From Diaporthe sp. PMI_573 (lineage: Eukaryota; Ascomycota; Sordariomycetes; Diaporthales; Diaporthaceae): a stretch of 64,000 bases of DNA. Numbering within the stretch: the stretch's first letter is position 1; the number at the start of each line of letters is the position of its first letter. Shown here one piece after another: positions 10,155 through 19,106 of this stretch. Location of the stretch: contig JAJTUP010000069.1 of the NCBI GenBank assembly GCA_021399435.1, positions 1 through 64,000 on the forward strand, in the 5' to 3' direction. The notes under the pieces are model-generated. The model was not told the origin of the DNA. It did no database searches and saw nothing but the letters and a program-made list of their open reading frames with translations. A program made the position numbers and the translations under genes.

Positions 10155-10616
10155 CTAGCGGCCCTCGACTTGTACGTGTCTTGGTATAGGAGAGAAGCAG
10201 CCGAAGTTTATGGAGTCTGCTTGTTTCTGCGCGAACCTTTCCGACATCAATTGTGTTGCAGATTCTAAAAGACATAGCCGCTCTACATCAGTCGCGTCAG
10301 GTCTTCTCTGTGGTGGTTGACGTGTTGCGGAACCCGTATCATAGATGTCTCGCGTTCGTTTGTTTTTTGAACCAGGAGGACGACCCCGTTTCCGTTGCAT
10401 GGGAGACTCAGGCACAATGTTTCTTTCGTCTATATGTATCTGTCGCTGTTGCTTGTCTCTTGAGCCTCGTGGGCGTCCCTGGGTTCCATGTGAAGGACGA
10501 CCAGACGCAGGCCCTTGCTCGCCCATTTGCGTTTGTTGTCTATTTCTTGAGCCGCATGGGCGGCCCCGGGTCTCGTGTCTCGACGGATCATAGTCAGAAT
10601 CTGGATCAGACATCAT
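10155..10616 (-). CDS. Helitron 1 AT-hook N-terminal part
   Basis: These 153 codons contain three AT-hook-like motifs: RGRPCGSRNR, QGRPRGSRDK and RGRPPGSKNK, spaced about 35-40 residues apart. AT-hooks bind the minor groove of AT-rich DNA. The rest is polar and probably disordered. It ends 29 bp before the next frame, so it may be the true N-terminus of the Helitron protein separated by a small intron or indel, or a separate short protein of the element. Confidence 0.6.
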   Translation of the reverse strand: MMSDPDSDYDPSRHETRGRPCGSRNRQQTQMGEQGPASGRPSHGTQGRPRGSRDKQQRQIHIDERNIVPESPMQRKRGRPPGSKNKRTRDIYDTGSATRQPPQRRPDATDVERLCLLESATQLMSERFAQKQADSINFGCFSPIPRHVQVEGR

Positions 10617-11367
10617 AATTACGGCTAACAGGTGAGATTTACATATGGCGGAGTTTAGAAAATAGTACTGTCTTTGGTCCGCCGACGTGTTGAGTTCTGT
10701 CTACCTAGTCTTGCCGGGAAAGTGTCGTAATGCCGTGACCAGCGATATTGGCACACACAAACCATGGTCCCCAAGCTTGTTCTGCCTTTACCGAACCCCT
10801 ACCAGATCCGCATTCCCTTGCCGTCAATAGACATGATAATTTTTCTTCCCGGTTCAGACTGAGTGTTATCATGGTTTCGAAATTTGTCCCTGGCTAAGAT
10901 CCGGTTACAGGATTTCACTGGTCTCTACTATTCAGAGCAGTTTGCATGATATGGAGGTCAAGGTTTATTTTATTTCTCTTTGTGTGAAATGGTAGGTGGC
11001 CTGATTTATTTTGAGTGTTATTGGTTCAGTATGTGTTTCGTCGGAAGCCCAAATTGGTATCATGTGGGCGCTGTGCCACAGCGCACGATGCTACCCTCAT
11101 GGTTTGCCAGCATGTTTGGGGAAATTTTGATCAATGGGGAACCTAGAATTCCGCATCATGGTGTCGTCGTGGCACAGCGCACGAGACTCCAATGGTTCGG
11201 GACGTTCATGGGGTTGAAACCCACAAATCCCTTCTTCGGTGTAATAAACAGCGTCTGTCTATAAAGGACTGTCTTTGTTGATTTACTCGATTACAGTGTT
11301 CCTCAACCAGCATCCTGATTCGAACATCTTACATCGCCCACCTATCTTTCCGTTCTTATACATCATC
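10617..11367. promoter_or_regulatory. divergent promoter region, Helitron 1 / neighbour gene
   Basis: This 750-bp gap lies between the start of the minus-strand Helitron frames and the plus-strand gene at 11368. It has no coding frame of its own. It holds a perfect hairpin GCGCTGTGCCACAGCGC at 11068-11084 and a second copy of GGCACAGCGCACGA about 100 bp further right. A shared bidirectional promoter is an inference from the gene orientation. Confidence 0.4.
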
Positions 11368-13075
11368 ATGTCTGTTGGTTCTCCCGGTAGTCCATTTCGT
11401 GACGACGACGACGCGGACTCTGTCGTTAGCACCGGCCCGTATGCCTATGAGAGCCCGTGGGAAGCCGCAGCACTCGATGAAGGTGATACAAGTGCGTATA
11501 CCAACAGCGAAGGTACTATCCGTATCCTGGAACGGACTGTTGCCGATTTTCCTATCCTTTCGTCTTCTGATTCGATCGACACCTCTGGGAAGAAGACGTA
11601 CGGGCTTCGTATGATTATGCCCACTCGAATCGGTGATGTTGTGAACGTCTATCGGACGGATCATCAGCTGTTCAGCCAGTCCACTCACTTCCGCCTGCCC
11701 TTCCCGTTGAGGCCGCACAGTCCCCCGGGAGAGGAGTGCGATATTCTACTGAATGATGGTTTGAGTTGGGACATCGACGTGATAGCTCCGGCGTATGCAC
11801 CGGATGCCGATATGGACTCGGCCAGGCCATTCACGTGGAATATCGAAGGCTGCTTCCACCCTAACTGGGTTGCTTGGAAGCGTCAGGTGGATGATGAATC
11901 CTTTCGCATTTCTGCGGGTCAGAAGCATTGGTCTACGGCAATTGCTCAGTTTTTCATCCCTGTTGAAAGGGGTCTTCAAAAGTCGGTCCCCCTGTGTTGA
12001 TAACTTTCCACGGTTCGTATGCTGACCTGTTGTTTACAGAGCAGGGAATACCTTTGATAAAAGCATCGAGTTCCCGGAAGATTCTATGACCGTTCATGGA
12101 TATGGTGTCTGCGACCCTAACAAGTATCGATGGAGGGATATGGGTGTTTTACCTCCGTGGTTGGATGAGTCCGAGAGAACCAACACGATGGGTTTCTTGA
12201 GGATGAGTACCCGTTTCAATATGAAGAAGCTTGGCCAGGATAGATCGTCGAAATTGCCGGCGAGTGGTGACTATCCCTTCCATGTCCTTCTTTACTGGCC
12301 CCGGGCGGCTACTTTCTGGCGAGAGAAGAAGTGGGCCGCAACGATTAAGCGGGGTGGCTTCTTCCATGTGGATGGTCGCACCGTCCATTTTGTCGGGAAG
12401 ATGATTGGTTTACTGAAGACGTCACTTCTCTGTGATGTGCCACTGGGTGTGTTCATACCAGTCATCGTCCCCGAGCAGCTATATATCGTTGGCGACGGCG
12501 GTTCCGGGTCTGGAGGTGGTAGCAGCCAGTTTGCCGGACTGAAGACAAGGACAACACCCAAGAAGAGTGTCAAGAGTTCCGATGTCAACCCGTTCGGGAG
12601 TCCTGTTGTCGGGACTTCGTCTGCCAGTTTGTCTCCTTCCGCTGCCAGGGGACGTTCAGCTCAGAAGCGGGGTCCTAGTGCCCAGAAGGCCCTGAAGGCA
12701 CGGATGGACGCTTTATTGGGTGCTGGTACTGCAACATCGTCCGGGGCACCAAAACCAAGCGGTGGAACTCGGGACTCGATATCTGGCGGCATTGTTGATC
12801 CTGATACTGCCCTACAGTTCAGCATCACAGATGATCGTTCAGGGGGGGAGGGTTCGCCGGACCGATTCTATGATGCGCCTCCTTCATCACAGCCGGGTAA
12901 TGCGATGGAAGTTGATCCTGTGGGATCGGGTGGTTTTGATGGCGCTGTTGATCTAGGGGAGGCGGAACATTCAGACGAGGAACCCAGAGCGCGGGGTAAG
13001 AAAAGAAACCGGGCTGGCAGGGGAACATTGTCTGAAAAGGCTGCTGGAAAGAGGCGTGGGGGTACGCGGCGTTGA
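11368..13075 (+). CDS. two-exon gene next to Helitron 1, unknown function
   Basis: The model is join(11368..11981,12040..13075), 549 residues. The intron is 58 bp (GTCGGT donor, GCTGAC branch, TTTACAG) and joins the frames in phase. I do not recognise the family. The N-terminus is acidic (FRDDDDADSVV). The middle has two Trp-rich blocks, FTWNIEGCFHPNWVAWKRQ and YPFHVLLYWPRAATFWREKK, followed by a Gly/Ser linker. The C-terminal 150 residues are low complexity, and the end is basic (GKKRNRAGRG..GKRRGGTRR) like a nuclear signal. It is transcribed away from Helitron 1 and ends 0.75 kb before a second copy of the Helitron hairpin core, so it may be an accessory gene of the element. A DNA-binding fold is possible but not shown. 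Confidence 0.65.
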
Positions 13076-13831
13076 ACTCGTCGTTGGTTGATCGTGCTAC
13101 TGGTTTATTACTTGCGCCTTTCTCTTAGTTTTCTACTTTAGCTTGGGAGGTTGATGATGATGATGATGATGATATTGTTTTACGCCGGGGGCCGCACCGC
13201 AAGCGGTACGACCAGACCTTGATCTCAGAGGGTACAGGGCGTGTCTAGCTAGGTAAGGGGTATCCCCTTTATAACAATCAAGTCAACCCATTAGACAAAT
13301 CTCATCCAGTGATGCTAAGCCAAAGCCGTTCTCGCTATTTTCCTACCGCCGGTTGTAGGTCCATAACATTCCACCAAGCTTCATTACTACCTGGATTCCC
13401 AAAAACTGAGAGGGAAACCTCGTAGGGGAAACCTCTCAGGGTAGTGTAGCGACCGCCGTCGTGTCGTTTCGAGCAGGGAGGCGTGGTAGTCCTCGCTGTT
13501 GCCGGTTGGCCTCGAAGGTCGAGCGGGGAGGAGGTAGTAGTCCTCGCCGTTGCGCGGGGGGGAAGAAGCCATCACGCCTTCCCTAACGTTGGATATAGGT
13601 GGGGCAAGGTCTACTCCAAGTTCGTGATGGCCACGCGAGGAGGTGCGTCGTCTCGTCGCTTGCGCAGTTGTCGGATCTCGAAAGCAAGTTTCGATGTTTT
13701 CGCGTTTTTGACCGCTTGTTAGGCCAAAGTTGTGCGTGCCATAGTAAAATGGCGTAATTTCTAGCAGGGTGCTAACAGCAGCGTGCCAAGAAATTAAGAG
13801 TCGAGGGGAAGGTGTAGCTTGGGAGGTTCGT
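13076..13831. other. non-coding, simple and tandem repeats
   Basis: It contains a (TGA)n run at 13152-13173 and a two-copy tandem repeat at 13469-13553. Both tandem copies share TCGAGC, GGGAGG, TAGTCCTCGC and GTTGC, 50 bp apart. I recognise no gene. The 180-codon minus frame over 13387-13929 has no family features. Confidence 0.55.
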
Positions 13832-13846
13832 GGTCCGCCGCGGACC
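13832..13846 (+). repeat. palindrome GGTCCGCCGCGGACC
   Basis: It is identical to the core of the Helitron 1 hairpin at 4519-4533 read on the opposite strand. Twelve bases after the palindrome core is CTGA, which fits the Helitron CTRR terminus, so this may be the 3' end of a plus-strand Helitron relative. No Helitron coding sequence lies to its left in that orientation. Confidence 0.4.
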
Positions 13847-14314
13847 GACCTTCTGAGGCCAGGAATTTGGCCACACCCAAAACAAGAAAAGGAGTTAGAA
13901 CCAGCCCAAGAAATCGCTCGTCCAGCCAAAAGGAAGAATGCCCAGTCGGAATCTACTCGACCAGGTCAAGGAAACACGACGACCAGCCAGAACAACGAGT
14001 TTACTAGTCTATTTCGAAACCTACCAAGTCAATCATTACCGGCCGGAAAGGCCACCAGCAGAAACATTCTCATTTCCAGATGCCAATCCCGGATCCACCA
14101 TACCAAACTCCGACCAGTCAACATTTTCATTCACCATAGAACTCCAGTCGGAAACACCAACCTCCCCTTCCGAGCGCAACCAAGCCTCCTGCACCACCAT
14201 TCCACCAGCCTCCTCTGTGGAACCACGACGGGCAGCCTCGGCGGATTGCTCCGCGATGCGTCGCTGCTCAGCACCAGGACGGATGAAGAGTCAGGACATA
14301 TAAGGATATGGTCA
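13847..14314. other. possible retroelement-derived segment
   Basis: Open plus-strand frames (13769-14326 and 13938-14303) are polar and rich in Ser, Pro and Arg with no recognised domain. The segment leads directly into the repeat copy at 14315 and may be internal sequence of the same retroelement, but nothing proves it. Confidence 0.3.
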
Positions 14315-14460
14315 TCACCACAGTAAATAGCTTTCGTAGAACGGACTCTTCAGTCGTCAATCTAAGTATTCAGTCCAACAACAACAGTGTTTTCATATAC
14401 GGATCAGTCAAGTACCACCTCTACGCCTTTCTACCCCTACAAGTTACCTACTGAACCCTA
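14315..14460 (+). repeat. well-preserved copy of a repeat also present at 61.85 kb
   Basis: The segment containing TAGCTTTCGTAGAACGGACT and CAATCTAAGTATTCAGTCCA aligns to 61846-62010. Almost every difference is C here versus T there, or G here versus A there. The layout resembles part of an LTR. This copy has escaped the decay. Confidence 0.7.
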
Positions 14461-14763
14461 CAAAGGTTTGGTGTGATCATTACATACGGATGCGGATATT
14501 CGCCTCCTTAGGAGACTATTAGAAAATAATGAATTACACTTAGATGTAAGATTCGAGCCCTACGTGCAGCTGTTCTTTTGTTATTCTTTTTACCGTTCAA
14601 AACCTAAAGAATGGCCCTTGTGAGCTTCGAAGAAGCTATCCACACAATATTATTATAATGAAGCAGCTTTTTATTCCGAATAAAAACCGCGCTTTTTATT
14701 GCAATATAACTACCCATATATGAAGCTGCCCAAGGGTCATATAATACAAATAACCAAGCCAAA
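14461..14763. other. AT-rich downstream flank of hAT gene
   Basis: Non-coding and AT-rich with AATATTATTATAATG-type stretches. It probably includes the 3' UTR and subterminal region of the hAT element. Part of an outer inverted 10-mer lies at 14494-14503. Confidence 0.45.
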
Positions 14764-16801
14764 TTAGGTCAATTCTTTCCCCGTTCCTTCGCTCTCTGAC
14801 CCATCTTGGACCTCAAATTTGTCCACAATTGTCTCTTCTCCGTCAGAGGCAGGTTGGTGAGTGAACTCGCCGATAACAGCGTCAACTTCCAGACTTGATG
14901 CGCAATGGATTTCCATATACGTATCTTCGAGAGTAAGCCAACCGTCTTCTGTCAAATCTTCCCAGCTAACCACCGTAGAATCAACCTCATTGCGATGATC
15001 AAGAGGTTGATTCTGAGACTGCGTTATCCTCTCTAGCACCCGTTCGTTCATGTAGATGAACGCCAACTTGTCGGCGTTGGCTGGTGTGAGCCTGTTGCGT
15101 GCCTTGCTGTGGAGGAAGTTAACCGCCGAGAATGATCTCTCTGAGGGAACTGAATTGGCTATGGTTCCAAAGATTCGAACTGCAAGTGTAGCCAGCTTGC
15201 TGCCCTGGTTATCAAGAAGCATCCAAGCATCTAATGGCGTCCATTCTTTTGAATAGACTAAGCCCCCTGCAGCAAACTGGCCGCCCGATTGTGCTCGGAA
15301 GTGGTTAAATTCTCGAACAATATGAAGGTAGTCAGCAGGATTGACTGCTGACTTAAAGAACTGAAGCACTTTCATCATCAGCTGTTCTTCAAGCTTAGTC
15401 CCGACTGTGTCAGGCCTTAATGCAAATCGTGCATAATGAATATCATATGTCTGTTTATCCATACGGTTTAACCATACGGAATACAGCTCTCTGAAATCCA
15501 CGTCTTTATGTTGCTGAGACTCGTCAAGTGCTTTCCATTCTGCTTTAATCTCCAGCCAACGAGGAATCACATGGCCGATGTGAGCCCGATCGGCTTCTGA
15601 GGCATGCTGACGACTGCTGACAGGCTTAATTATAGCCAAAACAGTCTCTAGGCGTATCCAGAAGTGAGGGTTATTGACAGACTCCAGCACCTTCGGAAGA
15701 AGCTCGAGAGACCCGGAATCGAGCTCTGCCCTCACGTCAGGACGGCGAGCGTATGTTTGGAGAGGCTCTTTACAGCGTAAAACTGACCGTAAAGCGTTGA
15801 ACTGACTGCCCCAGCGTGTAATTACGCTAAAGTGAGCGGTTAGTTAGAGCTAAGAGTCAGAAAAATTGAAAGACCCACGCAGATAAAAACGCCTTATGGC
15901 GGCCCCAAGCTGCCTTTTGTGCCTCTCTCAATCGAGCCAACTGCAGTTTCGACTTCTTGAAGAAGGTGACAATTAATGTAGTGCTTTTAAATGTCTCCTC
16001 AAAGAACGGCAGCTCTAGGATGTCCTTGATGAGTAGCTGTAACCCATGTGAATCGCAGAGGGAAAAGAAGCAATGCTGGAATTCCTTTCTTGCAGCCAAA
16101 TGCACATGAGCTTTCCTCATCACGCTATCCGTATCTGTGCAAAACGAGTTAATTCGCAAGAAGTTACCCTTGCAAATTATCTCCAGCTCAGGATACAAAA
16201 GATCGATGTAGTGCTCAGCCGTGTGTTGAATCTGTCCTGTATCAAACGTCTTCCAATAGAAGGCCGGACCATTTGCCACCTGTATCGAGATATTGATAAT
16301 TCGATGACTTGTGATATTGTCTGAGCCGTCAAAGATCACGTTGATACGTTCTGTCTGGTCGAGGATATCTTGGACTTGGTTGTGGTACTCAGAATAAGTC
16401 GGGGCTAGCAGCCGCTGCACTCGGCGACGAGACGGTGGTTGCCAGGCAGTATTCAGCTTGCTCAACAGAATCCGCATTCGTTTGGACTCGAAGAGGTTAA
16501 ATGGACGGCCATCAGCAAAAATTGCTCTAGCGGCAAGCTCATCAAGCATCTGCTTAAAGGTCTTGTCCACCACAGGAAAGTGCTGAGTCAGTTGAGACTG
16601 CTGAGACTGTTGCTGCCCTCTGTAATTGAGGCAATGGCGAAGTAAGTGCTTCTTCTGACGAGTAGTGCCCTTGGTTATCTCGTGGCCGCAGTGCTTGCAC
16701 TTGACTCGTGAGTTCTTGAACCCCGAGCTAGCGTCCGAGGCAATCGTGATAAATTCTCGGTGGACCTGGTGGTCGGCTGGCCTTCCAGAGGTTCTAGGCA
16801 T
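14764..16801 (-). CDS. hAT-family transposase, open after one intron
   Basis: The model is complement(join(14764..15826,15879..16801)), 661 residues; an upstream in-frame ATG at 16930 would add 43. The 52-bp intron has a GTGGGT donor, CTAACTAAC branch and TTTAG acceptor, and keeps phase. Domains in order are: a BED zinc finger (CKHCGHEITKGTTRQKKHLLRHC), an RNase H-like core with candidate catalytic Asp in INVIFDGSDN and CTDTDSVM plus the CDSHGLQLL block, ITRWGSQFNAL, and the hAT C-terminal dimerisation region (NSVPSERSFSAVNFLHSKAR). It would bind terminal inverted repeats and cut and paste the element. No stop or frameshift is seen, so activity is possible. An inverted 10-mer GGATATTCGC at 14494-14503 and 17621-17630 (reverse) brackets the gene but is not a proven terminus. 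It is clearly a different hAT branch from the copy at 41.8 kb. Confidence 0.85.
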
Positions 16802-17007
16802 TGTAGAAGAAGCACGAAGGGTCTGAAGGTAGTGGGGAGTCGGATTGGGAAGTTTCAGGGGGATACCACGACAGGCTGTTGAAGGCGGTGGAGAAAGGAG
16901 GTCGGAACAGGGATTATATTGATCCGACACACTAAGCCTGTTTTGGAAGGCGCTAAACCTAATAGAGAAGGGAAATAATGCATATAAAACGCGCCTGCTT
17001 TAAATAT

Positions 17008-17439
17008 TTAATGCAAAAAGCGCATTTTATTTAATGATGCAGCATTAAATCCATCCCTAGTTGGCTGTTGCCCCTTCAGAGTTACCGCTTCTGCTGCTGC
17101 CTCTGACTGTCTCTTGATCACTTGCAGTGTCTTGTGATATGAGCAGCAAAGCCCAAGGCGGTGTAGAGCCCCTATCTGCCGCCGCTTGACGCCTTTGGAA
17201 TGGAGATATACACTCAGCTGCAGCTGAAATCCAGAAGACCCATTCCGCCGCTGTGTTCCACATATCACCGCCAACATGTTCACCAGAACCCCGTCGACTT
17301 GTGGTGGTATATTGTCGTAGCCCCCTCGCACGCTGTGAGGCTGTATGACACCACGGAGTGTCCGCAGGAGCAAGGGGCATGTTTTCTCTGCAGGTTCGAT
17401 GAGTGGCATCGTTCTCGGGTAATTTTGTAGACTGTTCAT
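17008..17439 (-). pseudogene. fragment, possibly from a fungal transposon protein
   Basis: The 143-codon frame contains a block LQLSVYLHSKGVKRRQIGAL followed by HRLGLCCSYHKTLQVIK. It resembles a conserved segment (short LHxxGxxxSYxTL motif) seen in large fungal proteins linked to transposons. The rest shows nothing known. It lies just upstream of the hAT gene in the same orientation. The family link is from memory of the motif style and is weak. Confidence 0.3.
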
Positions 17440-18932
17440 GCAGCGAGCTCCTAAAACGCCACCGACGCTAGCTTGCCCACGAGCAACATAGCGACGATGA
17501 GGACAACCGACGGTGACGGCGGCACGGCCAATACAACGATGTACATACTAATTTGGGTGGTGCGCGTTGTACGTGCACTGGGGCCCTACATGTATGGATG
17601 TACCATCCGTTTTTATAGATGCGAATATCCCCTTTCGTTAGCTTAATTGCACTTTCACACATTCTTAGCTATTTAAATACCTTGACTTAAAATATACAGC
17701 ACCTAGCTTCTGCGCCGTGAGGCTATGATTAACCTTTGCAAGATTTCTCATTTGTGGGCATAGAAATACATAATAGTCAAGAGAATAAAAGGAGGTTGGA
17801 TTTTGAGTGAGGAAATTTCTAAAGCAACGACTACTTGGGTGGTACATATATTCCTGCTGAAAAAAAGAAAACACCAAGTCCTGCAACACCATCTTATCAA
17901 TTCGGATTATAGTTTGTAATATCTCCACCAGTAATCCCAGATCGGGTTCGAAGTTGCACAGAGCGGTACCAATGTAGGCAGGAAAGGCATAGGTTCCGTT
18001 GGACAAATTAATGTGACTACACCGACTAACATGCCGCTGCATGCCACTATTCCCACACACTCAAGGGCACCAAATAAGCACCATTCGACCCAAGTATTGG
18101 CAAACGTTGCCCAAACTAAGCAAATTAAGTACTATTAGACCCAAGTGTTGCCAAACGTTGCCCACGTCGTCACCTACGTGACCCATCTAGTCGAATAGTA
18201 AGTCAATAAAGCCGGGCATCACGGCAACGATCTCGTCCTGCGTTTCCTTGGCGCCCTCGCCGCCGCCAGCGCCCTCGCTGCTGTCGTCATTAATACCGCT
18301 AGCCGTAAGGTCTACGCATGGCAGCTGGTTGACAGTCCTCCGTGCCCCCGTCCGCTGCCTTTTAGCCGCTGGCCGTGAGCTTGAGGGTGTAGCCGCCGGC
18401 GACACTATGCCTTCGGCTCTTCGCTTCTGAGGCTGGCGGTTTTTTTGCTTCGTGAGCCCGACCACTAGCCGTTGGTCTCGCCGGACGGCTTCTCGCTGGG
18501 CACCGCGACTACATGCTAATATCGCGTAATTCGGCTTGGAGTTTTGCTTAACCAGCAGAGCTCGTGGCTTTGTCTAAATCAGCCTTCAGATCCGCATAAG
18601 TATTATATCCATCATTGAAAAGTTTCAGGAACGTAGGAGGGTTAGAAAGGGCTAGGCGGCGGTAGTTTGTGGCGATAATGTTGGCGTTCCAGTTATAACA
18701 GTCGACCTGCCACTATGCCTCGAGGCCTGAGTAATCGGGCACCTCTGCCATCGCCACAACGGTGTATGGTAAATATTTAAAGGGCTAGGGTATGTTTTTG
18801 ATGCTAAATTGATTGATTCCAACAAGCATTTAATTGATTTCACGATGCGTTAATGGTAGGTGGGTGGTTGAAGTTGGTGGGCAAAGGAGGTTTCGCAGGG
18901 CATATGGTTGAGGCTACAAAACGCACGATGTG
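17440..18932. other. gene-poor, AT-leaning spacer
   Basis: A 131-codon minus frame (17665-18060) and a 92-codon minus frame (18187-18465, with a lysine/arginine-rich start and acidic end) are open, but neither matches a family I know. A two-copy tandem repeat lies at 18083-18164. An inverted 10-mer partner for the hAT region is at 17621-17630. Confidence 0.45.
18083..18164 (+). repeat. tandem repeat, two 51-bp units
   Basis: The block GACCCAAGT.TTGGCAAACGTTGCCCA occurs at 18083-18113 and 18134-18164 with about four mismatches. GGCAAACGTTGCC is a near palindrome. Such subterminal repeats are common at DNA-transposon ends, but no partner was found. Confidence 0.65.
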
Positions 18933-18948
18933 CCTTCCGTTAGGAAGG
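18933..18948 (-). repeat. hairpin on the 3' side of Helitron 2
   Basis: CCTTCC GTTA GGAAGG forms a 6-bp stem, 160 bp past the helicase stop on the minus strand, the place expected for a Helitron 3' hairpin. On the minus strand it reads CCTTCCTAACGGAAGG. A closely related hairpin followed by CTAG lies at 26701. No CTRR follows this one within 12 bases. Confidence 0.4.
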
Positions 18949-19000
18949 TCTTTCTTATTCGCGCCCGACCCTTCACACCCTGAGTCCCCGCCCGTCCCTG

Positions 19001-19064
19001 GCCTCTGATTGGTTGCAAAGTTAGCTACTTTCTGATTGGCTAATAAAACGGCTTCTGATTGGCT
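19001..19064. promoter_or_regulatory. three spaced CTGATTGG (CCAAT) boxes
   Basis: CTGATTGG occurs with ATTGG at 19008, 19035 and 19058, all in the same orientation, between the Helitron 2 stop codon and its hairpin. CCAAT boxes bind the fungal HAP/CBC complex. Whether these act as a promoter, and for what, is not clear. Confidence 0.35.
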
Positions 19065-19106
19065 CCGCTCTCCGTTTTTACTGTCAACGAAACGGAGATT
19101 TGCCTC

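Larger units (their letters stand above)
4516..10616 (-). mobile_element. Helitron 1 (decayed autonomous copy)
   Basis: This is a rolling-circle transposon read on the minus strand. In order it encodes an AT-hook N-terminal part, a DUF6570-like Cys-rich region, the Helitron_like_N/Rep HUH nuclease with its YxxxY tyrosines, and a Pif1-type helicase. All catalytic motifs are still readable. The single polyprotein of such elements is broken by frameshifts near 9.2-9.4, 8.7-8.8 and 5.17 kb, and there is a possible intron near 6.3 kb. The 5' end cannot be placed. It may lie beyond the divergent gene at 11.4-13.1 kb, in which case that gene is cargo. Confidence 0.8.

Noticed and set aside
10253..10618. 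Plus-strand frames opposite the AT-hook segment
   Set aside because: They are shadows of the minus-strand repeats RGRP; the AT-hook pattern makes sense only on the minus strand.
13387..13929. 180-codon minus-strand frame
   Set aside because: It overlaps a tandem repeat and the palindrome and has no family features.
14494..17630. Inverted 10-mer GGATATTCGC as the terminal repeats of the hAT element
   Set aside because: Only ten bases match and the flanking 8-mers (acggatgc and cctttcgt) are not a duplication; this could be chance.
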